61,289 nt of DNA, from contig JAHEIW010000015.1 in NCBI GenBank assembly GCA_024639185.1, positions 1 to 61,289 on the forward strand, read 5' to 3'. A program made the translations under genes and the position numbers. This stretch comes from Deltaproteobacteria bacterium (GTDB taxonomy: Bacteria > Desulfobacterota > Desulfobacteria > Desulfobacterales > JAHEIW01). Each line of letters starts with the position of its first letter. Within the stretch, counting starts at the first letter, position 1. This document shows, piece after piece, positions 1 through 9,200 of the stretch. The notes beneath the pieces were generated by a model. It worked only from the letters and a program-made list of their open reading frames with translations, was not told the origin of the DNA and searched no databases.

Positions 1-1
1 G

Positions 2-100
2 AATGAAATCCTCCCATCTGACAACCACGCGCGGTTCCAAATAAACGCGTATCATGGCGCTACCCCGTCTGAGTCTGAGGTTGTTGCGATCAGTTTTTAA
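2..100 (+). CDS. C-terminal end of an unidentified protein (cut by window start)
   Basis: A reading frame is open from the first bases of the window to a TAA at 98-100, giving 32 residues that end in ATPSESEVVAISF. The composition looks coding, but nothing can be recognised from so short a piece. It is included as a possible 3' end of a gene lying mainly outside the window; it could equally be chance. Confidence 0.3.
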   Translation, partial: NEILPSDNHARFQINAYHGATPSESEVVAISF

Positions 101-546
101 GCGAAACAGGGAAAAATAGGGCAGACACGGCAACTTAAAGTATATCCATAGCGGTTTAGGCGCTTTAGATCAAGCCTTCTCTGCCAGAAGGTGCGGAGTT
201 CAAGGGTTCCCGCCTTCGCCCTTCGGGCTATGGCGTGGCAAGCAGAGTTCTGGGTTAATCAAAAGCAGGCTCAAAGCGTCAGGCACAAGGCTCAAGGCCA
301 AGGAATTTTAACTAATTAATATATTAAATAAAAACAGGAACGCCTATCAAAAAGGTTCGGGGTACAGAGGTTAAGGACCAAGGAGATTAAATTAGGCACC
401 TCCGTGGAATCCTCCTAAAGGAGGGCAACAAAGCTGCATTCCACCGTAATTAAACAGGCTTTGCAGTTAATTGGGCAGGTGGGGCATATACAGATTATTG
501 GATTGTCATCAACACAGGTAAAAGCGCGCAGACCCGGTTTCCAGGG
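101..546. other. Intergenic stretch with GGTTC-type repeat material, no gene
   Basis: No convincing reading frame. Around 195-265 there is a GGTTC-rich stretch with short inverted parts (cgcccttcgggc) resembling the repeat elements seen near 2.1, 3.5 and 6.9 kb. The remainder shows runs such as caaggctcaaggccaagg and no recognisable regulatory site. Confidence 0.5.
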
Positions 547-1023
547 CTAGCGCCATTCGTCAATCAACTCAAAATGATAAAAGATCAGTTTCCACTCACC
601 CTCTGATTTTACCCAGGTGGAAGACCAGCGTTTTTTAGCGGATACCCATGGGTATTCCCTGTGTTTTCTGGAGACCTTATAATTGCCGCAGGCGATGCCG
701 GTCTTGCCAATCACATTTGTTTGCGATGTAACGATATCGATATCGTAGTATTCATACTGGGAGACCAGTTCCTTCAACTGCGATTTCCAGAGTTCCTTAT
801 CGATGAGTTTATTTTGAGTGATGTAATTCAGTGTGGAGGTATATCCGAAAGCTTCCGCCTCGATATCGGCAATGCGGTCGGCATCCCAGTTTGTCAATGA
901 ATCATTGTATCTTTGAACTGCCGCATTAAATTCCACCATATCGTCAGCCTGCGCAACTGGGATATTAAGGGCCAGAGATAGCATCACCAAAAGAATAAAT
1001 GAAATGAATACAAGTCGTTTCAT
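547..1023 (-). CDS. Secreted small protein, possible NTF2/SnoaL-like fold
   Basis: A 158-residue protein with a clear N-terminal signal peptide (MKRLVFISFILLVMLSLALN, cleavage probably after AQA). The mature part has aromatic and charged alternation and a C-terminal W-x-S-T-W...G-E-W-K-L-I-F-Y-H pattern common in SnoaL/DUF4440-type NTF2-like proteins; this is a fold guess from pattern, not a firm assignment. The ATG at 1023 is chosen over an upstream start because AAAAGGAGGAAATT precedes it at ideal spacing. It is probably periplasmic. No operon partner is evident; two ABM-like genes lie upstream on the same strand about 230 bp away. Confidence 0.75.
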   Translation of the reverse strand: MKRLVFISFILLVMLSLALNIPVAQADDMVEFNAAVQRYNDSLTNWDADRIADIEAEAFGYTSTLNYITQNKLIDKELWKSQLKELVSQYEYYDIDIVTSQTNVIGKTGIACGNYKVSRKHREYPWVSAKKRWSSTWVKSEGEWKLIFYHFELIDEWR

Positions 1024-1250
1024 AATTTCCTCCTTTTGTTGCGGGTATTTAATCATAAACCTCGGCATGGTTAGCTATCGGGACCATTCCAGCGCAAAAG
1101 GAAAAAAAGGTTTAACAGACACGCACAAGCAGTGCTGTATCTCCAATCATGGATTTTCAGACATGATCCAGCCATTGAATTTGCTGGATACAATGCTTTG
1201 GTCCAATCGTGCGCTTGCTGATGAGCGCTGCGAAAATTTGATAATACCTC

Positions 1251-1553
1251 TCAGACAGTCTTGATATAGCGATAGATGGCGTATTCAGTTGTGACTCCCG
1301 GAATTGAATCGATGCTGGATTGAATTTTTTTTCTGTCCTCGGTTTCAAACCAGGTCTGCCAATCCTCCACCGAAAACCAGGTGCTGATCGTTGCGATCTC
1401 GTCTTTATCATCGATCGATTTCAAGTATTCACCTGAAATGTAGCCGGGCTGCTGCGGAACAAGGCGTCTGATGTCCTTAATACAACGGAAAAGCTCTTTT
1501 TCCCTTTTCTTGTCTCTGGGGAAATTGCGTTTGATTAAAACTTTAATCGGCAT
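1251..1553 (-). CDS. ABM-like dimeric alpha-beta barrel protein (copy 1)
   Basis: A 100-residue protein beginning MPIKVLIKRNF and containing QQPGYISGEYL and TWFSVEDWQTW, the pattern of antibiotic-biosynthesis-monooxygenase (ABM) / dimeric alpha-beta barrel proteins, where a central Trp region follows the second strand. Such proteins can be haem-degrading or quinol-type monooxygenases, but many have no known substrate. An RBS (GGGAGGG) precedes the ATG. It is a clear paralogue of the gene 15 bp upstream (1569-1868), and both are probably cotranscribed. Specific activity cannot be inferred. Confidence 0.8.
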   Translation of the reverse strand: MPIKVLIKRNFPRDKKREKELFRCIKDIRRLVPQQPGYISGEYLKSIDDKDEIATISTWFSVEDWQTWFETEDRKKIQSSIDSIPGVTTEYAIYRYIKTV

Positions 1554-1568
1554 AGCGGCCCTCCCTGG

Positions 1569-1868
1569 TTAATCTGTTTGCAGGCCCAATCCATAGTATT
1601 CATACTCGGCCTCACCGACATAGTAATCCCTGAATTCATCCACAAAGGCCTTGCGTTCGTCGCTGTTTTTCCAGGCTTCCCAGGATTCGATATCCTCCCA
1701 CATCGACACCACTACAATTTGGTTCTTATCATTGAGGTTGCGCAGATTCTCTGATGCGATATAGCCGGGCTGCTTCATGGCCCCGGTGCGGGTGTTGATT
1801 AAAAACCGAGATGCCGCCTTCATGTTGTCTTCTTTAAATTTGCGTTTGATTAAGACTTTGACTGCCAT
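1569..1868 (-). CDS. ABM-like dimeric alpha-beta barrel protein (copy 2)
   Basis: A 99-residue paralogue of the neighbouring copy. Both start M-x-(I/V)-K-V-L-I-K-R and both carry the QPGYI(S/A)-(G/S)E motif and a W-E-D-I-E-S-W-E-A-W type segment. The RBS GAGGAGG precedes the ATG at 1868. The pair is 15 bp apart, indicating a tandem duplication within a two-gene operon. Members of this fold dimerise, so a heterodimer of the two products is possible (inference). Confidence 0.8.
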   Translation of the reverse strand: MAVKVLIKRKFKEDNMKAASRFLINTRTGAMKQPGYIASENLRNLNDKNQIVVVSMWEDIESWEAWKNSDERKAFVDEFRDYYVGEAEYEYYGLGLQTD

Positions 1869-2277
1869 GATTTCATCCTCCTCTCTAATAAAAAAAAATT
1901 AGCCAATTTTTTTTAATCGGGCCCAATTTAGAAAGGTGTTAAGTGGCAGAAGTGGCTTCCGAAATCGTTCAGCAGATAATCAAAATGTGTTTTCGCGGTT
2001 CGCTATTCGAAGTGACAATACGGTGTAAATGAAGGGAATCCGGCTCAGGCCCGATATTGATTAAATAGAAAAGAGGCGCTTAAAAGTCAAGAGAAAAGGT
2101 TCAGGCGTTCAAAGGTTCAAAGGTTCAAGGGTTCTGGGTTCAGGGTTTAAGGGTTACGCCATCGCCATGCAGGCCTCCGTCTTCACTCATACAAGCTGCG
2201 GCACGACAAAATGGCGCGGCAGGGAGGATTTATAGATTTATTGGTTCATAAGTTGCTTTATTTATGGATTGTTTTAA
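1869..2277. repeat. Intergenic region with GGTTCA tandem repeats
   Basis: No gene is seen. Around 2098-2155 there are at least four tandem GGTTCA/GGTTCT units (caggcgttcaaaggttc and so on), followed by imperfect palindromic sequence to about 2225. It belongs to the same repeat family as the copies at 6.8, 15.0 and 51.3 kb. The part at 1869-1960 presumably holds the promoter of the ABM pair. Confidence 0.6.
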
Positions 2278-3441
2278 TTATTTGAGCAGGTTCAGATGCC
2301 CGGTGCTGACCGAGTCAACGACCAGTTTACCGGTAAGCTTTAATTTGCCCAGGCGGCCATTTTTAGCGGCCATGAGGATTTCGCGAAGTTCCTCCAGCGT
2401 TTGCGGCGGTTTGAGCTCGACCGGCTTTTTGACAAGGGTGATCGATTCGGTCGGACAGCCGGGAACACAGACACCGCAACCCAGACAGCGGTTCAGATCC
2501 ACCACTGCCGGCTGCTTTTTGGCGGGAACGCGCACGGCGTTGACCTGACAGCTTTGCTCACAGGCACCGCATCCCACACAGGTGTCCTGATCCACAGCGG
2601 CATAAAAGTTAGAGGCCCAGTAATCCAGTGGTTTGGGCAGCGCTTTATGGACCCTCAACATGCCGCAGCAACAACCGCAGCACGAGCAGATGAATTCAGC
2701 CTTGCCCGTGTTAGACGGCTGAAGTACCATCCCCTGTTTTTGATTTTCCTCGATGAGCGCCAGCGCCTCCTGCACGTTAAGCTCTCGACCCATATTGTTT
2801 GCCAGGGCCATGCGGGCCATATTACCGACAGCCAGACAGGTTTCTTTACGCTCCGTTACCTTGCACGTCTTCCCTTCCATTGATTTTTTCTTGCGGCAAA
2901 TGCACTCGAAGACGGCAAAGGGCGGTTCGGCCTGCTCTAACAGGGTCGAAACTTCATCAAAGGTGCTGACATTGTGCTGCGGGTGGATGCTCTTTGCGAT
3001 GGGGATGGTGCGCATCTGCGGCAGTTTCGTGCTTAAAAACGCCAGGCCGAATTTTTTATCCGAAGTATATTCGTTGAAGTCTTTAACAAATTCCGGAGTC
3101 AGGCGGTCGAGTTGATATTCATACATCCCCACCACCAGCGGGGCATTGCAATATAGCATTTTGCCGTTATTACTTTTAGACTCGATACCGCCCTTTTTCT
3201 GAATGCCCTGAAGGATTTCGGCCAGATCCTCCAGCGAGTCTATCAGGCCACCGGCTCGGCTGAAAATCGTATCGAGTGTTTCATATTTGTAGCTTAAACA
3301 ACAGGCAATCGCCGCCTCTTCAGGTGTAAATATGTGCTTCAGGATTTTAATCTCAACGCCGGACCGGGTGGCCGGAAAACCGACGGTTTGGTCGTTTAAA
3401 TGCTGCTGCAGTCTGACATAAACCTGATCGTTTTGATCCAC
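2278..3441 (-). CDS. Winged-helix-like / 2[4Fe-4S] ferredoxin-domain protein
   Basis: A 387-residue cytoplasmic protein with no signal peptide or membrane segment. Residues about 25-90 resemble a winged helix. Cysteines at about 180, 182, 193 and 202 and a very Cys-rich ICSCCGCCCG at 251-260 could bind a metal or cluster. Residues about 286-335 form a classical bacterial ferredoxin pair, CVGCGACEQSC and CLGCGVCVPGC. Uncharacterised 4Fe-4S proteins with this layout occur in sulfate reducers and related bacteria (general knowledge). A role as a redox-responsive or electron-transfer protein is inference. It is transcribed alone, divergently from the fusion gene at 3753. Confidence 0.85.
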   Translation of the reverse strand: MDQNDQVYVRLQQHLNDQTVGFPATRSGVEIKILKHIFTPEEAAIACCLSYKYETLDTIFSRAGGLIDSLEDLAEILQGIQKKGGIESKSNNGKMLYCNAPLVVGMYEYQLDRLTPEFVKDFNEYTSDKKFGLAFLSTKLPQMRTIPIAKSIHPQHNVSTFDEVSTLLEQAEPPFAVFECICRKKKSMEGKTCKVTERKETCLAVGNMARMALANNMGRELNVQEALALIEENQKQGMVLQPSNTGKAEFICSCCGCCCGMLRVHKALPKPLDYWASNFYAAVDQDTCVGCGACEQSCQVNAVRVPAKKQPAVVDLNRCLGCGVCVPGCPTESITLVKKPVELKPPQTLEELREILMAAKNGRLGKLKLTGKLVVDSVSTGHLNLLK

Positions 3442-3540
3442 TGAGCACCTCCGCTTTAAATGGACATTTTTGGATTTAAAAACGCCTATTAAACCTCATA
3501 AACGGCCAGCTGGTCAAGGGTTCTTTTTGGGGAAGGTTCA

Positions 3541-3619
3541 GGGTTCCCTCCTACGCCAGGCTGGCTTCCTCCTTCGTTGAAACTATGGAGGACGGGCCGG
3601 AGGACAAGCAAAGGTTCAA
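3541..3619. repeat. 79-bp direct repeat, copy A (upstream of fusion gene)
   Basis: This 79-bp sequence starts agggttccctcctacgcc and ends caaaggttca. It recurs at 6904-6982 in the same orientation with only three mismatches by eye. It contains a CCTCC...GGAGG inverted core. The two copies bracket the 3753-6818 gene. Between 3442 and 3752 there is otherwise only the divergent promoter region, with no gene. Confidence 0.85.
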
Positions 3620-3752
3620 AAGTCTGCGGACTGCATACAGAAAACAGAGAACTCAGAAATGATTTGAAAAGCGTCTGCAGGGGCGCTATTGTCGAATCTT
3701 TAAAACCGAACGCTATCATTAAAATATAGTTTTTAAGCGAAAGTGAACCGAT

Positions 3753-6700
3753 ATGTCGATTCTGAAACATACGCCCCAGTTTACCGAAAAGGATGCCATA
3801 TCGATTGTAAAGAATCTATACGGCATTGAGGCTACCGCTGACGCCCTTCCCAGCGAGCGCGATCAGAATTTTCGCATGTCAGCAGGGTCAGACGGGTGTT
3901 TTGTTCTGAAAATTGCAAACGCCCTGGAAGATCCGACTTTGCTGGATTGTCAAAATCAGGCCATGCAGCATCTCAACCGGCAGGTGGCGTTTTGCCCAGG
4001 AGTTGTTGCGACCCGCAGCGGTGAGTTTATTTCCGAAATCCAATCTTCATCGGGAGCAACCCATAACGTCCGCCTTGTCACCTACCTGCCCGGAATTCCG
4101 ATGGGATCTATCAAAAGACGCTCTTCAGGGCTTTTTGAAGACCTGGGGCGATGCGTTGGTGAAATGGACGGCGTCATGGCGGATTTCGATCATCCTGCAG
4201 CCCGGCGAGATTTCTACTGGGATCTGGCCAAAGGCTTACAGATTGTTAAAAAATACCACCCATTGATTGTGGATGCCGATCAGTGGGAGTTGATCGAAAA
4301 ATTTGCCGGGGATTACGAACGCGTTGTTACGCCACTGCTCGCGGGATTGCGAAAAAGCGTGATTCATAACGATGCCAATGATTATAATGTCATCGTCGGC
4401 GGTAATGGCGATCTGTACACCCACAATCAGCGCGTGGCCGGCATTATTGATTTCGGTGACATGGTATTCAGCCATACGGTGGGCAATTTGGCCATTTCCA
4501 TTGCCTACGCGGTTCTCGACGAGTCCAATCCCCTATGGGTTGCCGTCCACATGGTCAAAGGATATCACCGAAGCCATGCGCTCACGGAAGACGAAATCGC
4601 CTCCCTTTTTCCCATGGTGTGCATGCGGTTGTGTATGAGCGCCTGTATTGCCGCTCACCAGTTAAAGCAGCGTCCCGACAACGAATATCTGTCGATCAGC
4701 CAGATACCGATCCAGCGGACACTGCCGGTGCTTGCTGAAATCCATCCACGTTTTGCGGAAACGGCTTTGCGTCAGGCCTGTGACTTTACCCCGCTGCCTC
4801 GCTACCAAGCGATCTGCAACTGGCTGGATCGAAATCGTGAGGCCGCAGCGCCGATCCTGGATATTGATTTACGCACGGCGCCCCTGAAAATATTTGATCT
4901 CAGTGTTGCCAGTCCGCTGGTGAACGGTGACCCGGAGCAAAACCAAGAACCCTATATGACCAAAAGGCTGCGGGAGGAAATGCATGCTGCCGGTGTCAAA
5001 GCCGGTATCGGGCGCTATAACGAAGCCCGTTTGATCTATACGGCGCCCATTTTTTTCAGCGGTGACTCGCCGACCGCAGAACACCGGACGGTTCACCTGG
5101 GTATGGATGTGTTTGCCCAGGTGGGCACCGCGGTTTATGCACCGCTGGCAGGTAAGGTGTTCGCCTTTGCAAATAATACGGGATCCCAGGACTACGGGCC
5201 GGTGGTCATCCTGGAGCACACCACCGATTCGGGAGAATCTTTTTACACCCTATACGGCTATTTAAGCCCGGATACTCTGGAAGGCCTGGCTGCAGGCACG
5301 TCTCTATCCGCCGGGCAGCAAATCGGCCGGATCGGTTCTGTGGATGACAACGGTAAATGGACACCTCATTTGCACTTTCAAATCATCACCGATCTGCTGG
5401 ATCTGGATTGTGATTTTCCGAGCGTTGTTCGTGCCAGTGAGATAGATCTTTGGAAGCTGTTTTCACCGGATCCGAATCTTGTAATCGGCATCCCGCAGGA
5501 TCGTTTTCCAGTGTCGGATCCGGACGTGTCAGACACATTGGCCGCGCGCCGAAAATACATCGGCCGTAATCTGAGCATCGGCTACCGCAAACCGATCAAG
5601 ATGGTGCGGGGATGGCGGCAGTGCCTGTTCGACCACACCGGACGCAGATATCTGGACGCCTATAATAACGTTCCCCATGTCGGCCATTGCCACCCCAGGG
5701 TGGTGGCGGCTGCCAGCCGGCAAATGGCGGTCTTGAACACCAATACACGCTACCTGCACGACTTCATCAACCGGTACGCCGAGCGATTATGCGCCACTTT
5801 GCCGGACCCGTTGAGCGTCTGTTTTTTGGTCAATTCGGCCAGCGAAGGAAACGAGCTGGCGTTGCGTCTGGCCAGAGCCTACACCGGGCAGCGTGACATG
5901 ATTGTGCTCGAGGCCGGCTACCACGGGCATACGACTTCGCTGATCGATATCAGCCCATACAAACATGACGGCCCCGGCGGTAAAGGGGCTCCATCGTGGG
6001 TTCATACCGCGCCGGTTCCGGATACATACCGGGGTCTTTACCGCTCGGAAGATCCACAGGCGGCCGTTAAATATGCCGGGCACGTTGACGACATCATCCG
6101 CAAACTGCAGGGCAAAGGGAACGGTCTGGCCGGATTTATTGCCGAAACCTGTCCGAGTGTGGCCGGACAAATTTTTCTGCCCGAAGGTTACCTTTCGGAG
6201 GTTTATCGCCGGGTCCACAAGGCCGGAGGGCTGTGCATCGCCGACGAAGTGCAGACCGCCTACGGTCGGATCGGCACTCATTTTTATGCATTCGAAGCTG
6301 AAAAGCTGGTACCCGACATCGTGGTTCTGGGAAAACCCATCGGAAACGGCCACCCCATCAGCGCTGTGATCACCACCCTTGAGATCGCCGAAGCCTTTGA
6401 CAACGGCATGGAGTTTTTCAGTACCTTCGGCGGCAACGCAGTTTCCTGCGCGGCGGGTTTGACCGTGCTTGATGTTGTGATCGAGGAAAATCTCCAGGCC
6501 AGCGCGCTCAAAGCCGGAAAACGGATGCTTGCCGGAATGATCCCGTACATCGATCAATTTCCGATTGTCGGCGATGTGCGCGGATCGGGGCTTTTTTTGG
6601 GCGTTGAACTGGTGCGCGATCGTGAAACCCTCGAGCCGGCCAGGGAAGAGGCGGAGTTTATCGTCAACCGCATGCGCGATGCTGGCGTTCTTTTGGGGAC

Positions 6701-6818
6701 CGACGGCCCTTATGAAAATGTGATTAAAATCCGGCCGCCCATGCCTTTTGACGAAAGCGATGCCGAGTTTCTGGTGGCTAACATGGAGCGCATTCTGGAG
6801 GAAGATTTTTTGGTCTAA
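3753..6818 (+). CDS. Kinase / M23 peptidase-like / class III aminotransferase fusion protein
   Basis: A 1021-residue three-part protein. Residues 1 to about 330 are an APH/HYKK-type small-molecule kinase (Brenner-type [11 protein letters not shown] near 205, GIIDFGDM near 230). Residues about 440-560 are an M23/LytM-like domain with HLGMD (His near 448) and HLHFQI (near 538). Residues about 610-1015 are a class III PLP aminotransferase with [10 protein letters not shown] and the PLP lysine in [10 protein letters not shown] (near 860). Human hydroxylysine kinase and the ammoniophospholyases for phosphohydroxylysine and phosphoethanolamine are homologous to the outer parts, so phosphorylation of an amino alcohol followed by phosphate and ammonia elimination is the best guess (inference). 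No signal peptide is seen, so the M23 part is probably cytoplasmic or a non-peptidase module. Confidence 0.85.
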   Translation: MSILKHTPQFTEKDAISIVKNLYGIEATADALPSERDQNFRMSAGSDGCFVLKIANALEDPTLLDCQNQAMQHLNRQVAFCPGVVATRSGEFISEIQSSSGATHNVRLVTYLPGIPMGSIKRRSSGLFEDLGRCVGEMDGVMADFDHPAARRDFYWDLAKGLQIVKKYHPLIVDADQWELIEKFAGDYERVVTPLLAGLRKSVIHNDANDYNVIVGGNGDLYTHNQRVAGIIDFGDMVFSHTVGNLAISIAYAVLDESNPLWVAVHMVKGYHRSHALTEDEIASLFPMVCMRLCMSACIAAHQLKQRPDNEYLSISQIPIQRTLPVLAEIHPRFAETALRQACDFTPLPRYQAICNWLDRNREAAAPILDIDLRTAPLKIFDLSVASPLVNGDPEQNQEPYMTKRLREEMHAAGVKAGIGRYNEARLIYTAPIFFSGDSPTAEHRTVHLGMDVFAQVGTAVYAPLAGKVFAFANNTGSQDYGPVVILEHTTDSGESFYTLYGYLSPDTLEGLAAGTSLSAGQQIGRIGSVDDNGKWTPHLHFQIITDLLDLDCDFPSVVRASEIDLWKLFSPDPNLVIGIPQDRFPVSDPDVSDTLAARRKYIGRNLSIGYRKPIKMVRGWRQCLFDHTGRRYLDAYNNVPHVGHCHPRVVAAASRQMAVLNTNTRYLHDFINRYAERLCATLPDPLSVCFLVNSASEGNELALRLARAYTGQRDMIVLEAGYHGHTTSLIDISPYKHDGPGGKGAPSWVHTAPVPDTYRGLYRSEDPQAAVKYAGHVDDIIRKLQGKGNGLAGFIAETCPSVAGQIFLPEGYLSEVYRRVHKAGGLCIADEVQTAYGRIGTHFYAFEAEKLVPDIVVLGKPIGNGHPISAVITTLEIAEAFDNGMEFFSTFGGNAVSCAAGLTVLDVVIEENLQASALKAGKRMLAGMIPYIDQFPIVGDVRGSGLFLGVELVRDRETLEPAREEAEFIVNRMRDAGVLLGTDGPYENVIKIRPPMPFDESDAEFLVANMERILEEDFLV

Positions 6819-6982
6819 GGTTCAAAGGTTCAGAGTTTGGGGCTTCGCTCTACGGTTTTCCGTCTTCGTCGAGACTACGCCGAGACAAGTCGATCCCACA
6901 GGCAGGGTTCCCTCCTACGCCAAGCAGGCTTCCTCCTTCGTTGAAACTATGGAGGACGGGCCGGAGGACAAACAAAGGTTCA
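6819..6982. repeat. Stop-anchored GGTTCA repeats plus 79-bp direct repeat copy B
   Basis: GGTTCAAAGGTTCAGAG begins immediately after the TAA of the fusion gene. It is followed by an imperfect inverted stretch and, at 6904-6982, by the second copy of the 79-bp element found at 3541-3619 (three mismatches). The region from 6983 to 7157 shows no gene apart from the leader of the small membrane-protein gene. Confidence 0.8.
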
Positions 6983-7157
6983 GGGCTGGTTCTCAACTCC
7001 AAGCAGAAAGATCAGCAGACAGAGGCCGCATTTCGGGTTGCGTGTTGCAAGCGACAGGTGATATGCCTTGGGCGGTAGTTGCCGCGCAGTGCGCATATGG
7101 CAACCTTTTTCCCACCAACGCTGGGTTGCAGGGCGTTGATTTAACGGAGATACCAGC

Positions 7158-7379
7158 ATGTGGCGTATTCTTGACAGCCTATCCTATCCGGTTTTAATTT
7201 TTATCGCGGCCTTTATGCTGCTGGCGCCTTTTAGCCCTATGCCGCATATAGTCGAAAAAATCATCATGTTCAAAAACGGCAACCTGACCCGGGCGATTGA
7301 TATATTCGATGTCTGCTTTCATCTGGCCCCCACCTTTTTGCTGGCCGCAAAATTTTTCAGACAACGAAGTCAAAAATAA
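7158..7379 (+). CDS. Small two-helix membrane protein of unknown function
   Basis: A 73-residue protein with two hydrophobic stretches (residues about 8-26 and 52-64) separated by a motif APFSPMPHIVEKIIMFKNG and a D-I-F-D segment. Proteins of this type are widespread and often labelled RND transporter without evidence; the size rules out an RND pump. The ATG at 7158 follows GGAGATACCAGC. It stands alone. It probably sits in the inner membrane; no function is proposed. Confidence 0.7.
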   Translation: MWRILDSLSYPVLIFIAAFMLLAPFSPMPHIVEKIIMFKNGNLTRAIDIFDVCFHLAPTFLLAAKFFRQRSQK

Positions 7380-7669
7380 ATTCAATTCATCGTTTATCCC
7401 TTAATTAGACCGGTTAATGGTGCCAGAGGCGCACAGGTCCACGATGGTCCTTTTCCTTCCAAATTTAATAAATCAGCGTTTGATGAGCACATATGCGAAC
7501 TATGCCTGCAACCTCAGTTGCTACGATCTGCTGGATATTGGCTATTGGGTATGGGTCGTGCTGAAAAAAGGGATTAAAAAGAGCAGTCGTAAATTTAAGG
7601 CAGGAACTTCCACGTCAGGCGAGCCTTTTGCTTATTCCAAAATCAAGAATCCAAATTCTAAAATAATCA
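7380..7669. other. Intergenic region, nothing recognised
   Basis: About 290 bp between the small membrane-protein gene and the 3' end of livF. A plus-strand frame crosses it but has no RBS and a repeat-like composition (attccaaaatcaagaatcca). No clear terminator hairpin was seen. Confidence 0.4.
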
Positions 7670-8380
7670 CTACTCACCCAGATAGGCTTCGCGGACCATT
7701 TCATTTTTTTCCAGGTTTTCGGCCGTGTCACTGAGAACAACCGATCCCGACTGCAGCACATAGCCGCGGCTGGCCACCTGTAGGGCGATGCGAGCATTTT
7801 GCTCAACCAGCAATATGGTCGTACCCGCATCGTGCAGCTGGCGAATGGTATCAAAGATATCGTCAACCAGAACCGGCGCAAGGCCCATGGAGGGTTCGTC
7901 CAGCAGCAGCATTTTCGGTTCGGTCATCAGTGCGCGGCCCATGGCCAGCATCTGCTGCTCTCCGCCGCTGAGGGTGCCGGCGACCTGTTTGCTGCGCTCC
8001 TTGAGGCGTGGGAAGAGCTGCAGCACGCGGTCCAGGTTTTCTTTGTTTTTTTGAGTGTCTTTGCTGATGAAGGCGCCCATGTCCAGATTTTCCATAACCG
8101 TCAGGGTTCCAAAAATACGACGGCCCTCGGGCACCTGGACCACACCTTTTTCAACAATTTTGTGGGCCCGCAGCTGGGTCAGATCCTCACCGTTCAAACG
8201 AATCGATCCTTTACGAGGTTTTAACAGGCCGCTGGTGGTTTTGAGCATGGTGCTTTTACCCGCACCGTTGGCGCCGATGATTGTCACAATCTCGCCTTCT
8301 TCGACGTTTACCGACACATCCTTGAGCGCGTGGATGTGTCCGTAATAGGTGTGGAGTCCTTCAACTTCAAGCATTGCCAT
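7670..8380 (-). CDS. livF: Branched-chain amino-acid-type ABC transporter ATPase LivF
   Basis: A 236-residue ATP-binding subunit of a HAAT-family importer. Walker A GANGAGKST, the signature LSGGEQQ, and Walker B MLLLDEPSMGLAP followed by the H-loop region LVEQNARIAL are visible. The LivF hallmarks (VPEGRRIFGTLTVMENL) distinguish it from LivG. It binds ATP at the cytoplasmic face of LivHM. AGGAGGAATTTTATC precedes the ATG. It is the last gene of the livKHMGF series, 25 bp after livG. Confidence 0.95.
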   Translation of the reverse strand: MAMLEVEGLHTYYGHIHALKDVSVNVEEGEIVTIIGANGAGKSTMLKTTSGLLKPRKGSIRLNGEDLTQLRAHKIVEKGVVQVPEGRRIFGTLTVMENLDMGAFISKDTQKNKENLDRVLQLFPRLKERSKQVAGTLSGGEQQMLAMGRALMTEPKMLLLDEPSMGLAPVLVDDIFDTIRQLHDAGTTILLVEQNARIALQVASRGYVLQSGSVVLSDTAENLEKNEMVREAYLGE

Positions 8381-8405
8381 GATAAAATTCCTCCTGATGT
8401 TTCAA

Positions 8406-9191
8406 CTAAGCAGCTGCGTCTGCAGCGCTGGCGCCTGTGCCTAAATAGGCCTCGATTACTTTCGGGTTCGTTTGGATTTCAGACGGCGTGCCTTCGGCAA
8501 TTTTTTCACCATAATCCAATACGGTGACCGTCTCGGAAATGCTCATGACCACTTTCATCTGGTGTTCGATTAAAATGATGGTGATCCCCAGCTCATCGCG
8601 CAGATGCTGAATGAAATCCATCATTTCCTGGGTCTCCTTGGGATTCATCCCGGCGGCAGGCTCATCCAACAACAAAATCTTGGGATCGGTGGCCAGGGCG
8701 CGGGCAATTTCCAACCGGCGCTGTTCGCCGTATGGTAAATTTTTGGCCAGCTGCTCACCTTTGCCGGTGAGATTGACAAAGCGCAGCAGGCGGCTGCTTT
8801 CTTCATCGGCCTTTTGTTCCTCTTTACGGGTACCGGGGGTTCCCAGAACGATTCCGGCAAAACGCGCCTTGAGGTGCGTATGCAGGCCGATCAGAATATT
8901 TTCCATGGCCGTCAGGGCGGGAAACAGGCGAATATTCTGATAGGTCCGTGCAACCCCCAGACGCACAATCTGATCCGGCAGCAGGCCCACCAGGGAGTGG
9001 CCGGCCAAATCGATTTCGCCAAATTCGGGCCTGTAAAAACCGGTGATGCAATTAAACAAAGTGGTTTTACCGGCACCGTTGGGCCCGATGACGCTGTGGA
9101 TGCTGCTCTCTTTGACTTCCATGTCCAGATTGTCAATGGCAACCAGACCGCCAAATTGCTTGGTGAGTCTTTTTGTTGTCAAAATTGCCAT
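8406..9191 (-). CDS. livG: Branched-chain amino-acid-type ABC transporter ATPase LivG
   Basis: A 261-residue ATPase with Walker A GPNGAGKTT, the LivG-typical VARTYQNIRLFP segment, the signature-like LPYGEQRRLEIARAL, Walker B ILLLDEPAAGMNPKE and the switch histidine in LIEHQMKVVM. It partners LivF and the LivH/LivM permeases. RBS GGAGGAAAGC precedes the ATG. It is followed by livF at 25 bp and preceded by livM at 9 bp, which is tight operon spacing. Confidence 0.95.
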   Translation of the reverse strand: MAILTTKRLTKQFGGLVAIDNLDMEVKESSIHSVIGPNGAGKTTLFNCITGFYRPEFGEIDLAGHSLVGLLPDQIVRLGVARTYQNIRLFPALTAMENILIGLHTHLKARFAGIVLGTPGTRKEEQKADEESSRLLRFVNLTGKGEQLAKNLPYGEQRRLEIARALATDPKILLLDEPAAGMNPKETQEMMDFIQHLRDELGITIILIEHQMKVVMSISETVTVLDYGEKIAEGTPSEIQTNPKVIEAYLGTGASAADAAA

Positions 9192-9200
9192 GCTTTCCTC

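Noticed and set aside
5787-6557. 256-codon minus-strand frame within the fusion gene
   Set aside because: Antisense to the well-conserved aminotransferase domain, with no RBS or recognisable domain.
7417-7734. 105-codon plus-strand frame downstream of the small membrane-protein gene
   Set aside because: No RBS, repeat-like AT-rich end, and overlap with the conserved 3' end of livF on the other strand.
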